DNA of 62,759 bases, taken from assembly GCA_035315345.1 (NCBI GenBank), contig DATFYA010000082.1, positions 1 through 62,759 of the forward strand, read 5' to 3'. The position numbers and the translations under genes are program-made. The DNA comes from Candidatus Methylomirabilota bacterium. Lineage in GTDB: Bacteria; Methylomirabilota; Methylomirabilia; Rokubacteriales; CSP1-6. This document shows positions 25,009-33,793 of the stretch, one piece after another (position 1 is the first letter of the stretch; each line of letters begins with the position of its first letter). The notes below the pieces were generated by a model, which did no database searches, was not told the DNA's origin, and worked only from the letters and a program-made list of their open reading frames with translations.

Positions 25009-27263
25009 CCGGCCCCTCCGGCTCTCCGTCGCTGGAGGTTCCAGACGTGCTCGGCGCATCGCGCCCACTACCCGTGCTCGAGCGGTCCGCGCATTACCCC
25101 CGCCCGACGTGGGCCGAGGCCCACCTCTGGGACTACTGGAAGGTCATCGCCCAGCACCCGTGGACGGTTGTCACGGTCTGCCTGGGCGCAGTACTCGCGA
25201 CGAGCATCTGGATCGTTACCGCGCCACCGGTGTTCACGGCCACGGCCGTCTTGCGAATCGAGAGGGAGGAGCCGCGGGTCGTCAAGTTCGACCAAGTCGT
25301 TCGCGACGATACGCAGAGCGAATCTCCGCAGACGCAGCTCCAGACCTACCTCAAGATGCTCCAGAGTCGAACGCTCGCAAATCGGGTCATCGGGCTCCTG
25401 GACCTCGCCCGAGGCCCCGAGTTCCAGAAGCTCGGCCATCGGCCAGGTGAGTTGACCACTGCCTTCGCTGAACGCCTCCAGGTCGATGTGGTTCGGAACT
25501 CGCGCCTCATCAGGGTGTCCTTTCGCAGCCGCCAGCCTCAGCTCGCGGCGCTCGTCACAAATACCTTGATCGATGAATTCATGGCCCGGCACCTGGACGA
25601 AAAGGCGCAAACCACTCGCTACGCGACGCGCTTTCTCTCGACGCAGGTGGAGGACGCCCAACGAAGGCTGGAGGCCGCCGAGGCTCGCCTCAGCCAGTTC
25701 GTCCAGCAGAACGACATCCAGTTCGTAGCGGCGGATCCTCGGATCGGTGAGCGGCAGCCCCTAGTCGATGAGCAGCTCGTGACGCTCTCGGACGCCCTGC
25801 TGAAGGCGAGAGCGGAGCGGATCGCGAGAGAGAGCGTACTCGCCCAGGCCGTCCGTGGCGAAGCGGAGGCGGCCCCCGCGGTCCTCCAGAATCCCTTGAT
25901 CTCTCACCTCAAAGAAGAAGCGGCCGCGATCGAGCGGAGGTACCGGGAGCTTGGTCAGGCCTTCAAGCCGGAGTATCCCCGGATGCAGCGCCTCGCCGAG
26001 AACATCGCCGAGGTTCGACAGCAGCTCCGCGAGGAGATCCGGCGGGTGGTCGAAGCGATCCGGACGGACTATCGCGTGGCGGCTCAGAACGAGACGGAGC
26101 TGGAGAAGGTGGTCGCGGAGCAACGGAGCCTCGCACGGAAGGTCGACCGGGAGATGGCAAAGTACAACCTCCTCCGGAGGGAGGCGGACACAAACCGGGA
26201 ACTCTACGTCGCACTGTTCTCCCGCCTCAAAGAGACGCAGATCGCGGCCACGCTTCCGACGTCGAACATCTCGATCGTGGACCGTGCGGAGGTGCCGTTC
26301 GTTCTCTCGAGATCGGGACTCGTGCTGAAGCTGGTGATCGGCCCTTTGACCGGGCTGTTGGGGGGAGTCGCGCTCGCCTTTTTCTTCGAGTACCTCGACA
26401 CGAGCATCCGAGATCCCCGCCAGGTCGAGGCGATGCTGCACGTGCCGACACTCGGCCTGGTCCCGGCCCGGCCGGTCCGGCCGGTCCGCAGCCTGAGCCG
26501 TGGCGTCAAGCGCGACGGCGACGCCGGATCGTTTGCTCTCGTGACCTACGAGGCGACGGGCTCGCCGCTCGCCGAGGCGTTCCGGGGCGTCCGCACCAGC
26601 GTCATGTACTCCGTGGTGGACCATCCGCCGAGGACGATGCTGGTGACGTCGCTCCGGCAGCAGGAGGGCAAGACCTCGGTCTCGACGAACTGCGCGATCA
26701 GCCTCGCCCAGCTCGGTACTGGTGACGTCCTCTTGATCGATGCCGACATGCGCCATCCCAACATGCACGAGATCTTGGAGGTGCCCCAGTCGCCCGGACT
26801 GTCGGGTTTCCTCACCGGCGGTATCGAGCTCTCGGGAGTCATCAAGCCCGCGCATATTCCCGGACTCTACGTGATCCCAGCGGGCGCGGTGCCCGCCAAT
26901 CCCTCTGAGTTGCTGTCCTCACATCGGTTCGCGCAGGCCTTGACGGCACTACATGAGCGGTTCGTCCACATCGTGATCGATACACCTCCCATTCTCGGGG
27001 TCAGCGACACACTGGTCATCGCGCGCCACGTAGAGGGCGTCATACTGGTCCTTCGCCACGGTCGGTCGAGTCGAGATGCCGCTCAGCGTGCGGTGCAGAT
27101 GCTCGCGTCCGTCCGCGCTCGCATCCTTGGCGTGGTGCTCAACTACGTGGACGCGAGGACCGCCCACGGTGACCGCGGCGACGCCTACTACCACTACGGA
27201 TCCACCGCGACGGGACCGACATCTCAGGGACCGGAACCCGCACGCGGTGAGAACCAACTCTGA
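25005..27263 (+). CDS. Polysaccharide co-polymerase with fused BY-type tyrosine kinase (Wzc-like)
   Basis: 752 residues. Residues about 45-70 are the first membrane helix after the Wzz motif DYWKVIAQHPWTV; a long coiled periplasmic domain (about 70-430) is followed by a second membrane helix (GLVLKLVIGPLTGLLGGVALAFF). The cytoplasmic kinase has Walker A-like TSLRQQEGKTSVSTN, Walker A' LLIDADMRHPN and a Walker B-like VIDTPP, and a tyrosine-containing tail (AYYHYGS) suited to autophosphorylation. It controls chain length and export together with the Wza-like lipoprotein. First gene of the large plus-strand operon. Confidence 0.92.
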   Translation: MTGPSGSPSLEVPDVLGASRPLPVLERSAHYPRPTWAEAHLWDYWKVIAQHPWTVVTVCLGAVLATSIWIVTAPPVFTATAVLRIEREEPRVVKFDQVVRDDTQSESPQTQLQTYLKMLQSRTLANRVIGLLDLARGPEFQKLGHRPGELTTAFAERLQVDVVRNSRLIRVSFRSRQPQLAALVTNTLIDEFMARHLDEKAQTTRYATRFLSTQVEDAQRRLEAAEARLSQFVQQNDIQFVAADPRIGERQPLVDEQLVTLSDALLKARAERIARESVLAQAVRGEAEAAPAVLQNPLISHLKEEAAAIERRYRELGQAFKPEYPRMQRLAENIAEVRQQLREEIRRVVEAIRTDYRVAAQNETELEKVVAEQRSLARKVDREMAKYNLLRREADTNRELYVALFSRLKETQIAATLPTSNISIVDRAEVPFVLSRSGLVLKLVIGPLTGLLGGVALAFFFEYLDTSIRDPRQVEAMLHVPTLGLVPARPVRPVRSLSRGVKRDGDAGSFALVTYEATGSPLAEAFRGVRTSVMYSVVDHPPRTMLVTSLRQQEGKTSVSTNCAISLAQLGTGDVLLIDADMRHPNMHEILEVPQSPGLSGFLTGGIELSGVIKPAHIPGLYVIPAGAVPANPSELLSSHRFAQALTALHERFVHIVIDTPPILGVSDTLVIARHVEGVILVLRHGRSSRDAAQRAVQMLASVRARILGVVLNYVDARTAHGDRGDAYYHYGSTATGPTSQGPEPARGENQL

Positions 27264-27278
27264 GGGGAGTCCGGGTCC

Positions 27279-29207
27279 TTGAGACGGCTCCTCTTGAGCA
27301 ACCGGGGTGTCCGCGTCCTCGTCGCGCATTCGGCACTGATCGTCCTTGCAAACTACCTGGCGTTCTGGCTGCGGTTCGACGGCACCATCCCCGACGGGTA
27401 CTGGGCACTGTGGCTCGATACGATCCCCTGGCTAGTCGTACTCCGCGGACTGACATTCGTTCCCTTCCACATCTACGAGGGCGTCTGGCGATACGTGGGG
27501 ATTCGCGACCTCCGAGCGATCCTCGGCGGGGTCTTCTCAAGCACCGTGGTGTTCTACGTCCTGATCCACGGCCTGCTGGGCTTGTCCAACTACCCGCGAT
27601 CGGTGTTCCTGGTGGACTCCGTGTTTCTCGTGTTTCTCGTGGGAGGCATCCGGGTGGGCTGGCGATTTTATCGGGAGTACCAGCCGGGTGGGAAGGGCAC
27701 GCGGGTGTTGATCTTCGGCGCGGGCGATGCCGGCCAGGCCATCGCCAGGGAGATCCACGCCGGAGGACAGCATGGCTACCTTCCGGTCGGCTTCGTGGAT
27801 GACGATCGAGCCAAGGCGGGCCAGCGCATTCACGGCGTTCCGGTGCTCGGAACCCGGAACGACCTCCCGCGGATCATCGCCGAAGCACGTCCGAGTGAGG
27901 TGCTGGTCGCGATTCCTCGGGCCACGCCGGGCGTCCTCCGCGCGGTGGTCAAGGCGCTGGAGCCGTACAAGCTGCCCATCAAGGCCCTTCCGCACCTCCG
28001 CGACATCCTCGACGGCCGCGTCACGCTGAACGACGTCCGTCGTCTGGAGGTGGCAGATCTTCTGGGGCGTGCGCCGGTCGGGCTCGACCCGCAGAACGTG
28101 AGTCATCTGGTCGAGGGGAAGAGGGTTCTGGTGACCGGAGCCGGCGGTTCGATCGGATCCGAGCTGAGCCGGCAGGTCGCCGCCCTGAGGCCGAGTAGCC
28201 TCGTTCTGCTCGAGCGCTACGAGAATGCGCTCTGGGCGCTCGAGCGATCCCTGGCCGGCGCGCAGGCGGGTGTCGACGTGTACCCGATCATCGGGGACGT
28301 GACCGACGAAGGGCGAATCGACGAAGTGCTGAGGGAGCGGCGTCCACAAGTGATCCTCCACGCGGCCGCCCACAAACACGTGCCCCTGATGGAGCTGAAT
28401 CCGTGCGAGGCGATCAAGAACAACGTCAAGGGGACTCGAATCGTGGGTGAGGCCGCGGTCCGCCACGGCGTGGATCGCTTCGTCTTGATCTCGACCGACA
28501 AGGCGGTGAACCCTTCCAGCGTCATGGGTGCCACCAAGTGCGTGGCAGAGTTGCTGACCATGAGGCTCGCCGAGCGCGCTTCCACCTGCTTCATGGTCGT
28601 GCGATTCGGGAACGTCATGGGTAGCAACGGGAGCGTGATCCCGCTGTTCCTAGAGCAGATCAAGAACGGCGGCCCAGTGACGATCACGCACCCGGACATG
28701 CGGCGGTACTTCATGCTCATTCCCGAGGCGGTCCAGCTCGTGCTCCAGGCCGCCGCCCTCGGCGATAACGGTGCGGCTTATGTCCTGGACATGGGAGACG
28801 AGATCAGAGTCCTGGACATCGCCCGAAATCTGATTCGCCTGTCCGGATTCATCCCGGAACGGGAGATCCCGATCACCTTCATCGGTCCGAGGCCGGGTGA
28901 AAAGCTCTCGGAGGAACTCGTGGCTTCGGGCGAAACGGTGGAGCCATCCGGAATACAAGGGATCAGACGGGTGCGGGCCTCCGCGAATCCGACGTGCGCG
29001 ACGCTAGAGCAAGACGTCGCCGAGCTCGAGCGGCTCGCAGAGCTGGGAGGCGCGGGGAGCGTGATCCAGCAGCTCTGCGCGCTGGTCCCGACGTTTCGGC
29101 CGTCAGTCGAACGGGATCTTGACATGGCACCGAGTCAGCCGGCCCTGCCGGCAAGCCCCACGGGAGCCGCGGCCACCCTCATCGGTGAGATACGAGGCTT
29201 CGCGTGA
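27279..29207 (+). CDS. CapD/FlaA1-like nucleoside-diphosphate-sugar epimerase/dehydratase
   Basis: 642 residues from a TTG start (no ATG or GTG fits the N-terminal membrane segment). Four N-terminal membrane helices are followed by a CoA/NAD-binding-like domain (VLIFGAGDAGQAIA) and a C-terminal SDR domain with LVTGAGGSIGSEL and AAHKHVPLME. This is the WbpM/PglF class, which converts UDP-GlcNAc to 4-keto-6-deoxy intermediates. The DegT aminotransferase two genes further on would aminate such a product. The catalytic residue after STDKA is retained as in the family. Confidence 0.9.
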   Translation: MRRLLLSNRGVRVLVAHSALIVLANYLAFWLRFDGTIPDGYWALWLDTIPWLVVLRGLTFVPFHIYEGVWRYVGIRDLRAILGGVFSSTVVFYVLIHGLLGLSNYPRSVFLVDSVFLVFLVGGIRVGWRFYREYQPGGKGTRVLIFGAGDAGQAIAREIHAGGQHGYLPVGFVDDDRAKAGQRIHGVPVLGTRNDLPRIIAEARPSEVLVAIPRATPGVLRAVVKALEPYKLPIKALPHLRDILDGRVTLNDVRRLEVADLLGRAPVGLDPQNVSHLVEGKRVLVTGAGGSIGSELSRQVAALRPSSLVLLERYENALWALERSLAGAQAGVDVYPIIGDVTDEGRIDEVLRERRPQVILHAAAHKHVPLMELNPCEAIKNNVKGTRIVGEAAVRHGVDRFVLISTDKAVNPSSVMGATKCVAELLTMRLAERASTCFMVVRFGNVMGSNGSVIPLFLEQIKNGGPVTITHPDMRRYFMLIPEAVQLVLQAAALGDNGAAYVLDMGDEIRVLDIARNLIRLSGFIPEREIPITFIGPRPGEKLSEELVASGETVEPSGIQGIRRVRASANPTCATLEQDVAELERLAELGGAGSVIQQLCALVPTFRPSVERDLDMAPSQPALPASPTGAAATLIGEIRGFA

Positions 29208-29851
29208 TCGTCCATGGTCCGTGGTCTGGATGGCCGAAGCGATGCTTCGACTGCGTGGCGGCGGCCGTGGGATTGATCCTACTCGCTCCGGTACTTGCGC
29301 TGATCGCGGCGACCATCCGGCTCGCGATGGGGCCGCCCGTTGTCTTCCGGCAGCAACGACCCGGCCTGCACGGACGGCCGTTCACCCTCTACAAGTTCCG
29401 GACCATGACGGACACCTCCGACGTCGACGGAAGATTGCTCCCTGAGCGTGAGCGCGTCACGCAGCTTGGCCGCATTCTGCGCCGCACGAGTGTCGACGAG
29501 CTGCCGGAGCTTTTCAACGTCATCAAGGGCGATATGAGCCTCGTGGGCCCGCGGCCGCTCCTGATGCGGTACCTGGAGCGCTACACGAGAGAGCAGTTTC
29601 GACGCCACGAAGCCCGCCCCGGCATCACCGGTTTGGCCCAGTTGAACGGCAGAGACACGACTCCGTGGGAAAGGCGATTCGCCCTTGATGTCTGGTACGT
29701 GGACAACCAGTCGTTCTGGCTCGATCTCCGGATCCTCCTTCGGACCGTGTCGAAGACAATCGTGCAGGCGGACGTCAGTCAACCCGGCGAGGAAGGAATC
29801 GCGGAGTTCCAGGGAAGCGGCGGCCGAACAGATCCGGAAGCATCGTCATGA
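29204..29851 (+). CDS. Initiating sugar-1-phosphate transferase (monotopic PGT, bacterial sugar transferase family)
   Basis: 215 residues with one N-terminal hydrophobic segment and the family signature: KRCFDCVAAAVGLILLAP, FRQQRPGLHGRPFTLYKFRTM, RRTSVDELPELFNVIKGDMS then LVGPRP. The catalytic Asp-Glu of this class is in SVDELPEL. It transfers a phospho-sugar to undecaprenyl phosphate, starting the repeat unit on the inner face of the membrane. GTG start overlaps the previous stop by four bases. The last 25 residues are not conserved in the family. Confidence 0.9.
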   Translation: MIVHGPWSGWPKRCFDCVAAAVGLILLAPVLALIAATIRLAMGPPVVFRQQRPGLHGRPFTLYKFRTMTDTSDVDGRLLPERERVTQLGRILRRTSVDELPELFNVIKGDMSLVGPRPLLMRYLERYTREQFRRHEARPGITGLAQLNGRDTTPWERRFALDVWYVDNQSFWLDLRILLRTVSKTIVQADVSQPGEEGIAEFQGSGGRTDPEASS

Positions 29852-31170
29852 GTCAGAGCGTCGAGGCGCACTCCTGGGTTCACGAGCGACGGGCCCATGC
29901 ACTTCCACTGGGTCAGGTCGCCTCTTGGGGACTCTTCGGGAGCTTCACCTACGCGGCCTGCCAATGGGCCATGCTGGTGGTGCTCGCCAAGCTCGGGAGC
30001 ACCGAGATGTTGGGGCAGTTCGCGCTCGGGTTCGCGATTGCCGCCCCGGTGTTTCTGCTGACCAGTCTGTCCCTTCGAGAGGTGCTCTCGACGGACGCGA
30101 GAGATGCGCACGCCTTCGGAGACTACCTCGCGCTCCGGGTGATCGGCGTATTCGCGGGGCTTCTGGCCATCGGCGCAGTGACCTGCGTGGTCGGTTACCG
30201 CTGGGAGACCAAATTGGTCATCCTGCTGGTCGGCGGAGTAAAGGCGATCGAGGCGGTCAGTGACGTCCTCTACGGGCTGATGCAGAAGCACGAACGAATG
30301 GACCTGATCGCGGGATCGATCGTGCTGCGCGGGCTCCTCTCCGTCGTCGCCCTCGGCGCCGGCGTGTACCTTTCGGGGAGCCTCGTCTGGGGGCTCGTCC
30401 TGGTATCGGCGGCGTGGGCCGTGGTGCTGATCACCTACGACTTTCCACGCGGGGCGCGGCTGCTCGAAAGCAACGTGCGTCCCCGATGGACCCGGGCCGA
30501 CCTGGCGCGGCTGGCGTGGCTCTCACTCCCGCTCGGCATCACCGCCATGATGATCTCCCTCAGGGCTACCATCCCTCGCTACTTTGTCGAGCGTTATCGC
30601 GGGGAGCAGGAGCTCGGAGTGTTCGTGGCCATGGCGTATCTGATGATCGTCGGGGGAACGGCGGTCAATGCGCTCGGACAATCGGCGAGCGCACGCTTGG
30701 CGACCTACTACGCGGAGGGCGACCGGGCCTCCGCGCGACATCTACTGAGCGGCCTCGTCGGCGTCGGGCTCGTGCTCGGTGCAGTGGGCGTCGCAGTCGC
30801 CTTCCTGTGGGGCGGCGAAGTGTTGACCGTGTTGTACCGCCCGGAGTACGCCGAGCATGTCGAGGCGTTTGTCCTGATCATGGGCGCGGCGGCGATCAGC
30901 TATGTGGCCTCCGCCCTGGGCTTCGCGGTGACCGCGGCGCGCTGTTTCCGCGCGCAGACCGTCCTCTTTGCCGGAGTGACCGCCGTCGCGCTGCTGGCGT
31001 GCGCAACGCTCATACCGGGCCGTGGCCTCGTCGGAGCGGGCCAGGCGAGCGTGGTGACCTGGATCGCCAACCTTCTCGGGATCGGCGCCCTCCATCTGTA
31101 CGCGCTGCGGCACCCGACCAAGAGCGTCACGGGGGACAGACACCTCGACGCGCGAGAGGCCGAACAATGA
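29848..31170 (+). CDS. Lipid-linked oligosaccharide flippase (Wzx-like)
   Basis: 440-residue polytopic membrane protein of about twelve helices, starting 4 bp inside the previous gene. LGQVASWGLFGSFTYAACQWAML at the N-terminus and repeated glycine-rich helices with RATIPRYFVERYRGEQELGVF.AMAYL in the middle are characteristic of the polysaccharide biosynthesis (MVF/MATE-type) flippase family. It flips undecaprenyl-linked repeat units to the periplasm. Its position between the initiating transferase and Wzy-like polymerase supports a Wzx/Wzy pathway. Confidence 0.9.
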   Translation: MSQSVEAHSWVHERRAHALPLGQVASWGLFGSFTYAACQWAMLVVLAKLGSTEMLGQFALGFAIAAPVFLLTSLSLREVLSTDARDAHAFGDYLALRVIGVFAGLLAIGAVTCVVGYRWETKLVILLVGGVKAIEAVSDVLYGLMQKHERMDLIAGSIVLRGLLSVVALGAGVYLSGSLVWGLVLVSAAWAVVLITYDFPRGARLLESNVRPRWTRADLARLAWLSLPLGITAMMISLRATIPRYFVERYRGEQELGVFVAMAYLMIVGGTAVNALGQSASARLATYYAEGDRASARHLLSGLVGVGLVLGAVGVAVAFLWGGEVLTVLYRPEYAEHVEAFVLIMGAAAISYVASALGFAVTAARCFRAQTVLFAGVTAVALLACATLIPGRGLVGAGQASVVTWIANLLGIGALHLYALRHPTKSVTGDRHLDAREAEQ

Positions 31171-32279
31171 TGCCCATCATTCGCCCGACCCTTCCGGAGT
31201 TACGTGAAGTCGAGGAGCTTCTTCGCGCCAGCTGGGACACGGGTCTGGTCACCACCGGGCGCATCGTGCGGGCGTTCGAGGACGAGGTATGCCGGCAGAC
31301 GGGAGCGACACACGCGATCGCGGTCGCGTCCTGCACCGCCGGCCTGATGCTGGTGGCCCAGGCAATGGAGTTCCCCGCCGGGTCCGAGGTCGTCGTGCCG
31401 TCATTCACGTTCGCGGCCACCGCTCAAGCGCTGGCCTGGAACGGCTTGGTGCCCGTCTTCTGCGACTGCCGACCGGGATCACTGACGCTCGATCCGGATG
31501 ATGTCGAGCGAAACTTGACCCCGCGAACCGCCGCGATCTGCGGGGCATACATCTACGGGCTTCCGCCCGATATCGACGCCCTCATCGAAGTGGGAGAGCG
31601 CCACGGTCTCCCCGTGTACTTCGACAGTGCCCAGGGCCTCGGGGCGGAGTACCGCGGTCGGAAAGCCGGAGTCTTCGGGGTATGTGAGGTGTTCTCCCTG
31701 AGCCCCACGAAGGTCGTGACCGCGATCGAGGGTGGCGTGATCTGCACCGGCGATTCTCGGTTGGCCGAGCGGCTCCGATCGATGCGCGACTACGGCAAGG
31801 ATCCGACGGCCGGAGAGGACATGGTGTATTTGGGACTCTCCGCGCGGCTGAGCGAGATGCACGCCGCCGTCGGACTGCTGTCCCTGAAACGCCTCGGCGA
31901 GCTGGTGAAGGCCCGGCTGCACTTGCTGGACGGCTACCGGGGGAGGCTCGGGCGGCTTCCCGGTTGCCGCGTCCAGGCCTATCCCGAGGACCGGACCACC
32001 AGTGGCAACTACTTCGTGTTGTTCATCAGCGAGCAATCACGAATGAGCCGCGACGAGGTGTACGCGCGTCTGAAATCACGCGGGATACAAACGAAGCGGT
32101 ACTTCTGTCCGCCGGTACATCACCAGACCTTGTTCCGACGAATACCGTGTCGCGTGAGCGCTCGGATGGAGCGCACCGTCGAGGCGAGCCGAGAGGGGCT
32201 GGCACTGCCGCTCTACTCTCACATGAGCCAGGAGCAGTTCGAGAGGGTGTGTCAGGAGATCGAGCTGTTGCTGGCATGA
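31167..32279 (+). CDS. DegT/DnrJ/EryC1/StrS family sugar aminotransferase
   Basis: 370-residue PLP enzyme with IIRPTLPELREVEELLRASWDTGLVTTGR, a SFTFAATAQAL motif and FSLSPTKVVTAIEGG, in which the lysine is the PLP-binding residue. It ends with HMSQEQFERVCQEIE. Such enzymes transaminate nucleotide-linked keto-sugars or, in some relatives, dehydrate them. It probably acts on the product of the CapD-like enzyme upstream to give an amino sugar in the repeat unit. ATGATG start; 4-bp overlap with the flippase gene. Confidence 0.9.
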   Translation: MMPIIRPTLPELREVEELLRASWDTGLVTTGRIVRAFEDEVCRQTGATHAIAVASCTAGLMLVAQAMEFPAGSEVVVPSFTFAATAQALAWNGLVPVFCDCRPGSLTLDPDDVERNLTPRTAAICGAYIYGLPPDIDALIEVGERHGLPVYFDSAQGLGAEYRGRKAGVFGVCEVFSLSPTKVVTAIEGGVICTGDSRLAERLRSMRDYGKDPTAGEDMVYLGLSARLSEMHAAVGLLSLKRLGELVKARLHLLDGYRGRLGRLPGCRVQAYPEDRTTSGNYFVLFISEQSRMSRDEVYARLKSRGIQTKRYFCPPVHHQTLFRRIPCRVSARMERTVEASREGLALPLYSHMSQEQFERVCQEIELLLA

Positions 32280-33772
32280 CGAGCCTCCTGATCTCCGTGC
32301 TACTCTGCACACTGACTGCCTGTGCCTTTCTCGTTGTCTCCCCTCAGATAGCGCACTGGTTCGTCATCCCGGTGCTGGCCTGTGGAATCTTGATCGGCTG
32401 CGACGCGGCGGACTGGGGCCGAGGACGCGTGAGCCTCTTCGATCCGGCGGGGATCATCGGCGTGATTGGTGTCCACTTCTTCTTTCTCGCGCCGCTCCTT
32501 CACGTGACGTGGGATTCGTGGATGACTTTCGTCGAGCCCCCTCGAGACTGGCGGGACTGGCTGGGTTGGATGGCGCTGGTGAACGTCGCGGGCCTCGTTC
32601 TCTACCGCGTGGCGAGAGAGCGAGCCGCCCAGAGCGGATGCGACACCCTACCGGACACCATCTGGCGGCTGGACAAGGCGCGGCTGCTCTTCGCGGCCGG
32701 ATGCGGTCTGCTGGTCAGCGGAGCTCTCCAATGCTGGGTCTACGCCATCCATGGGGGAATTTCCGGCTACGTGGGCGTGGTCACGCGATCGATCGGGGCT
32801 CCATCACCGCAGGGCGCCTTCGTGGGCATGGGGTGGATCTTCACGGTGTCCGAGAGCTTTCCGATCCTGGCGATGATCGTCTTTGCCGTCTGGGCGGGAC
32901 GCACGAAGGTCGGTCGAACCTGGATGGTCGTGATTCTCGTGCTGCTCGGATACTTCGTCTTGAAAGTATTCTTTGGTGGGTTGCGGGGCAGCCGCAGCCA
33001 CATCATCTGGGGTATGTTCTGGGCAGTAGGGATCATTCACCTCTGGATTCGCCCTCTCAGCCGGAAGTTCGTCCTGGCTGGCATCGGTCTCCTCGTCGGC
33101 TTCATGTACCTCTACGGGTTTTACAAGGGCTTGGGCAGTGATGCCTTGGCCGTCTATCGAGCGGGCGAACTGGACGAGATAAGCCAGGGAATCGACCGTA
33201 CCTTCGAAGGGGTGTTGTTGGAAGACCTGGCGCGGGCCGACGTGCAAGCCTTCTTGCTCCATCAGGTCTCGAGGCCCGACCGGGACTATGACTATGCGTG
33301 GGGGAGAACGTATCTCGGCAGTATCGCCTTGCTGATTCCACGCCAATTCTGGCCGGAGCGCCCGCCGCCCAAAGTCAAGGAAGGGACGGAGGCCCTCTTC
33401 GGGGCCGGGTCCTACGACGAGGCGGAGGACTTCGTCTCCTCCAAGCTGTACGGACTGGCCGGCGAAACGATGCTCAACTTCGGACCGGTCGCGGTTCCAT
33501 TCGCGTACCTGCTCTTCGGCTTGCTCGTGGGTAGATTGCAGCGGTCTCTTTCTCGGTTGCGTGACGACGACGTCAGGGTCTTGCTGCTCCCGTTCATCGT
33601 CAATATGTGCTTTTCGGTGTTGCTAGTCGATTCCGACAACCTGCTGGTCAACTTCATCAAAGACGGACTCGTGCCCGTGACCGTGGTGTTGTGCGGCTCG
33701 CGCCTGCTGAGGGTGGTCGCACGCGGGGGAAGCCCCGAACCCAGGCGTGATGTTGCGGTGACACCTCTTTAG
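32276..33772 (+). CDS. O-antigen/EPS polymerase (Wzy-like)
   Basis: 498-residue membrane protein with about ten hydrophobic helices and a large periplasmic loop (about residues 290-400) carrying DYDYAWGRTYLGSIALLIPRQFWPERPP. This loop form (G.TY......P...WP..P..) occurs in oligosaccharide repeat-unit polymerases. The context (flippase, chain-length kinase, initiating transferase) supports assignment as the polymerase. It starts inside the stop of the aminotransferase gene and its stop is 21 bases before the amidotransferase. Confidence 0.85.
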   Translation: MTSLLISVLLCTLTACAFLVVSPQIAHWFVIPVLACGILIGCDAADWGRGRVSLFDPAGIIGVIGVHFFFLAPLLHVTWDSWMTFVEPPRDWRDWLGWMALVNVAGLVLYRVARERAAQSGCDTLPDTIWRLDKARLLFAAGCGLLVSGALQCWVYAIHGGISGYVGVVTRSIGAPSPQGAFVGMGWIFTVSESFPILAMIVFAVWAGRTKVGRTWMVVILVLLGYFVLKVFFGGLRGSRSHIIWGMFWAVGIIHLWIRPLSRKFVLAGIGLLVGFMYLYGFYKGLGSDALAVYRAGELDEISQGIDRTFEGVLLEDLARADVQAFLLHQVSRPDRDYDYAWGRTYLGSIALLIPRQFWPERPPPKVKEGTEALFGAGSYDEAEDFVSSKLYGLAGETMLNFGPVAVPFAYLLFGLLVGRLQRSLSRLRDDDVRVLLLPFIVNMCFSVLLVDSDNLLVNFIKDGLVPVTVVLCGSRLLRVVARGGSPEPRRDVAVTPL

Positions 33773-33793
33773 CCGCAGGAGACCATCCTAGTC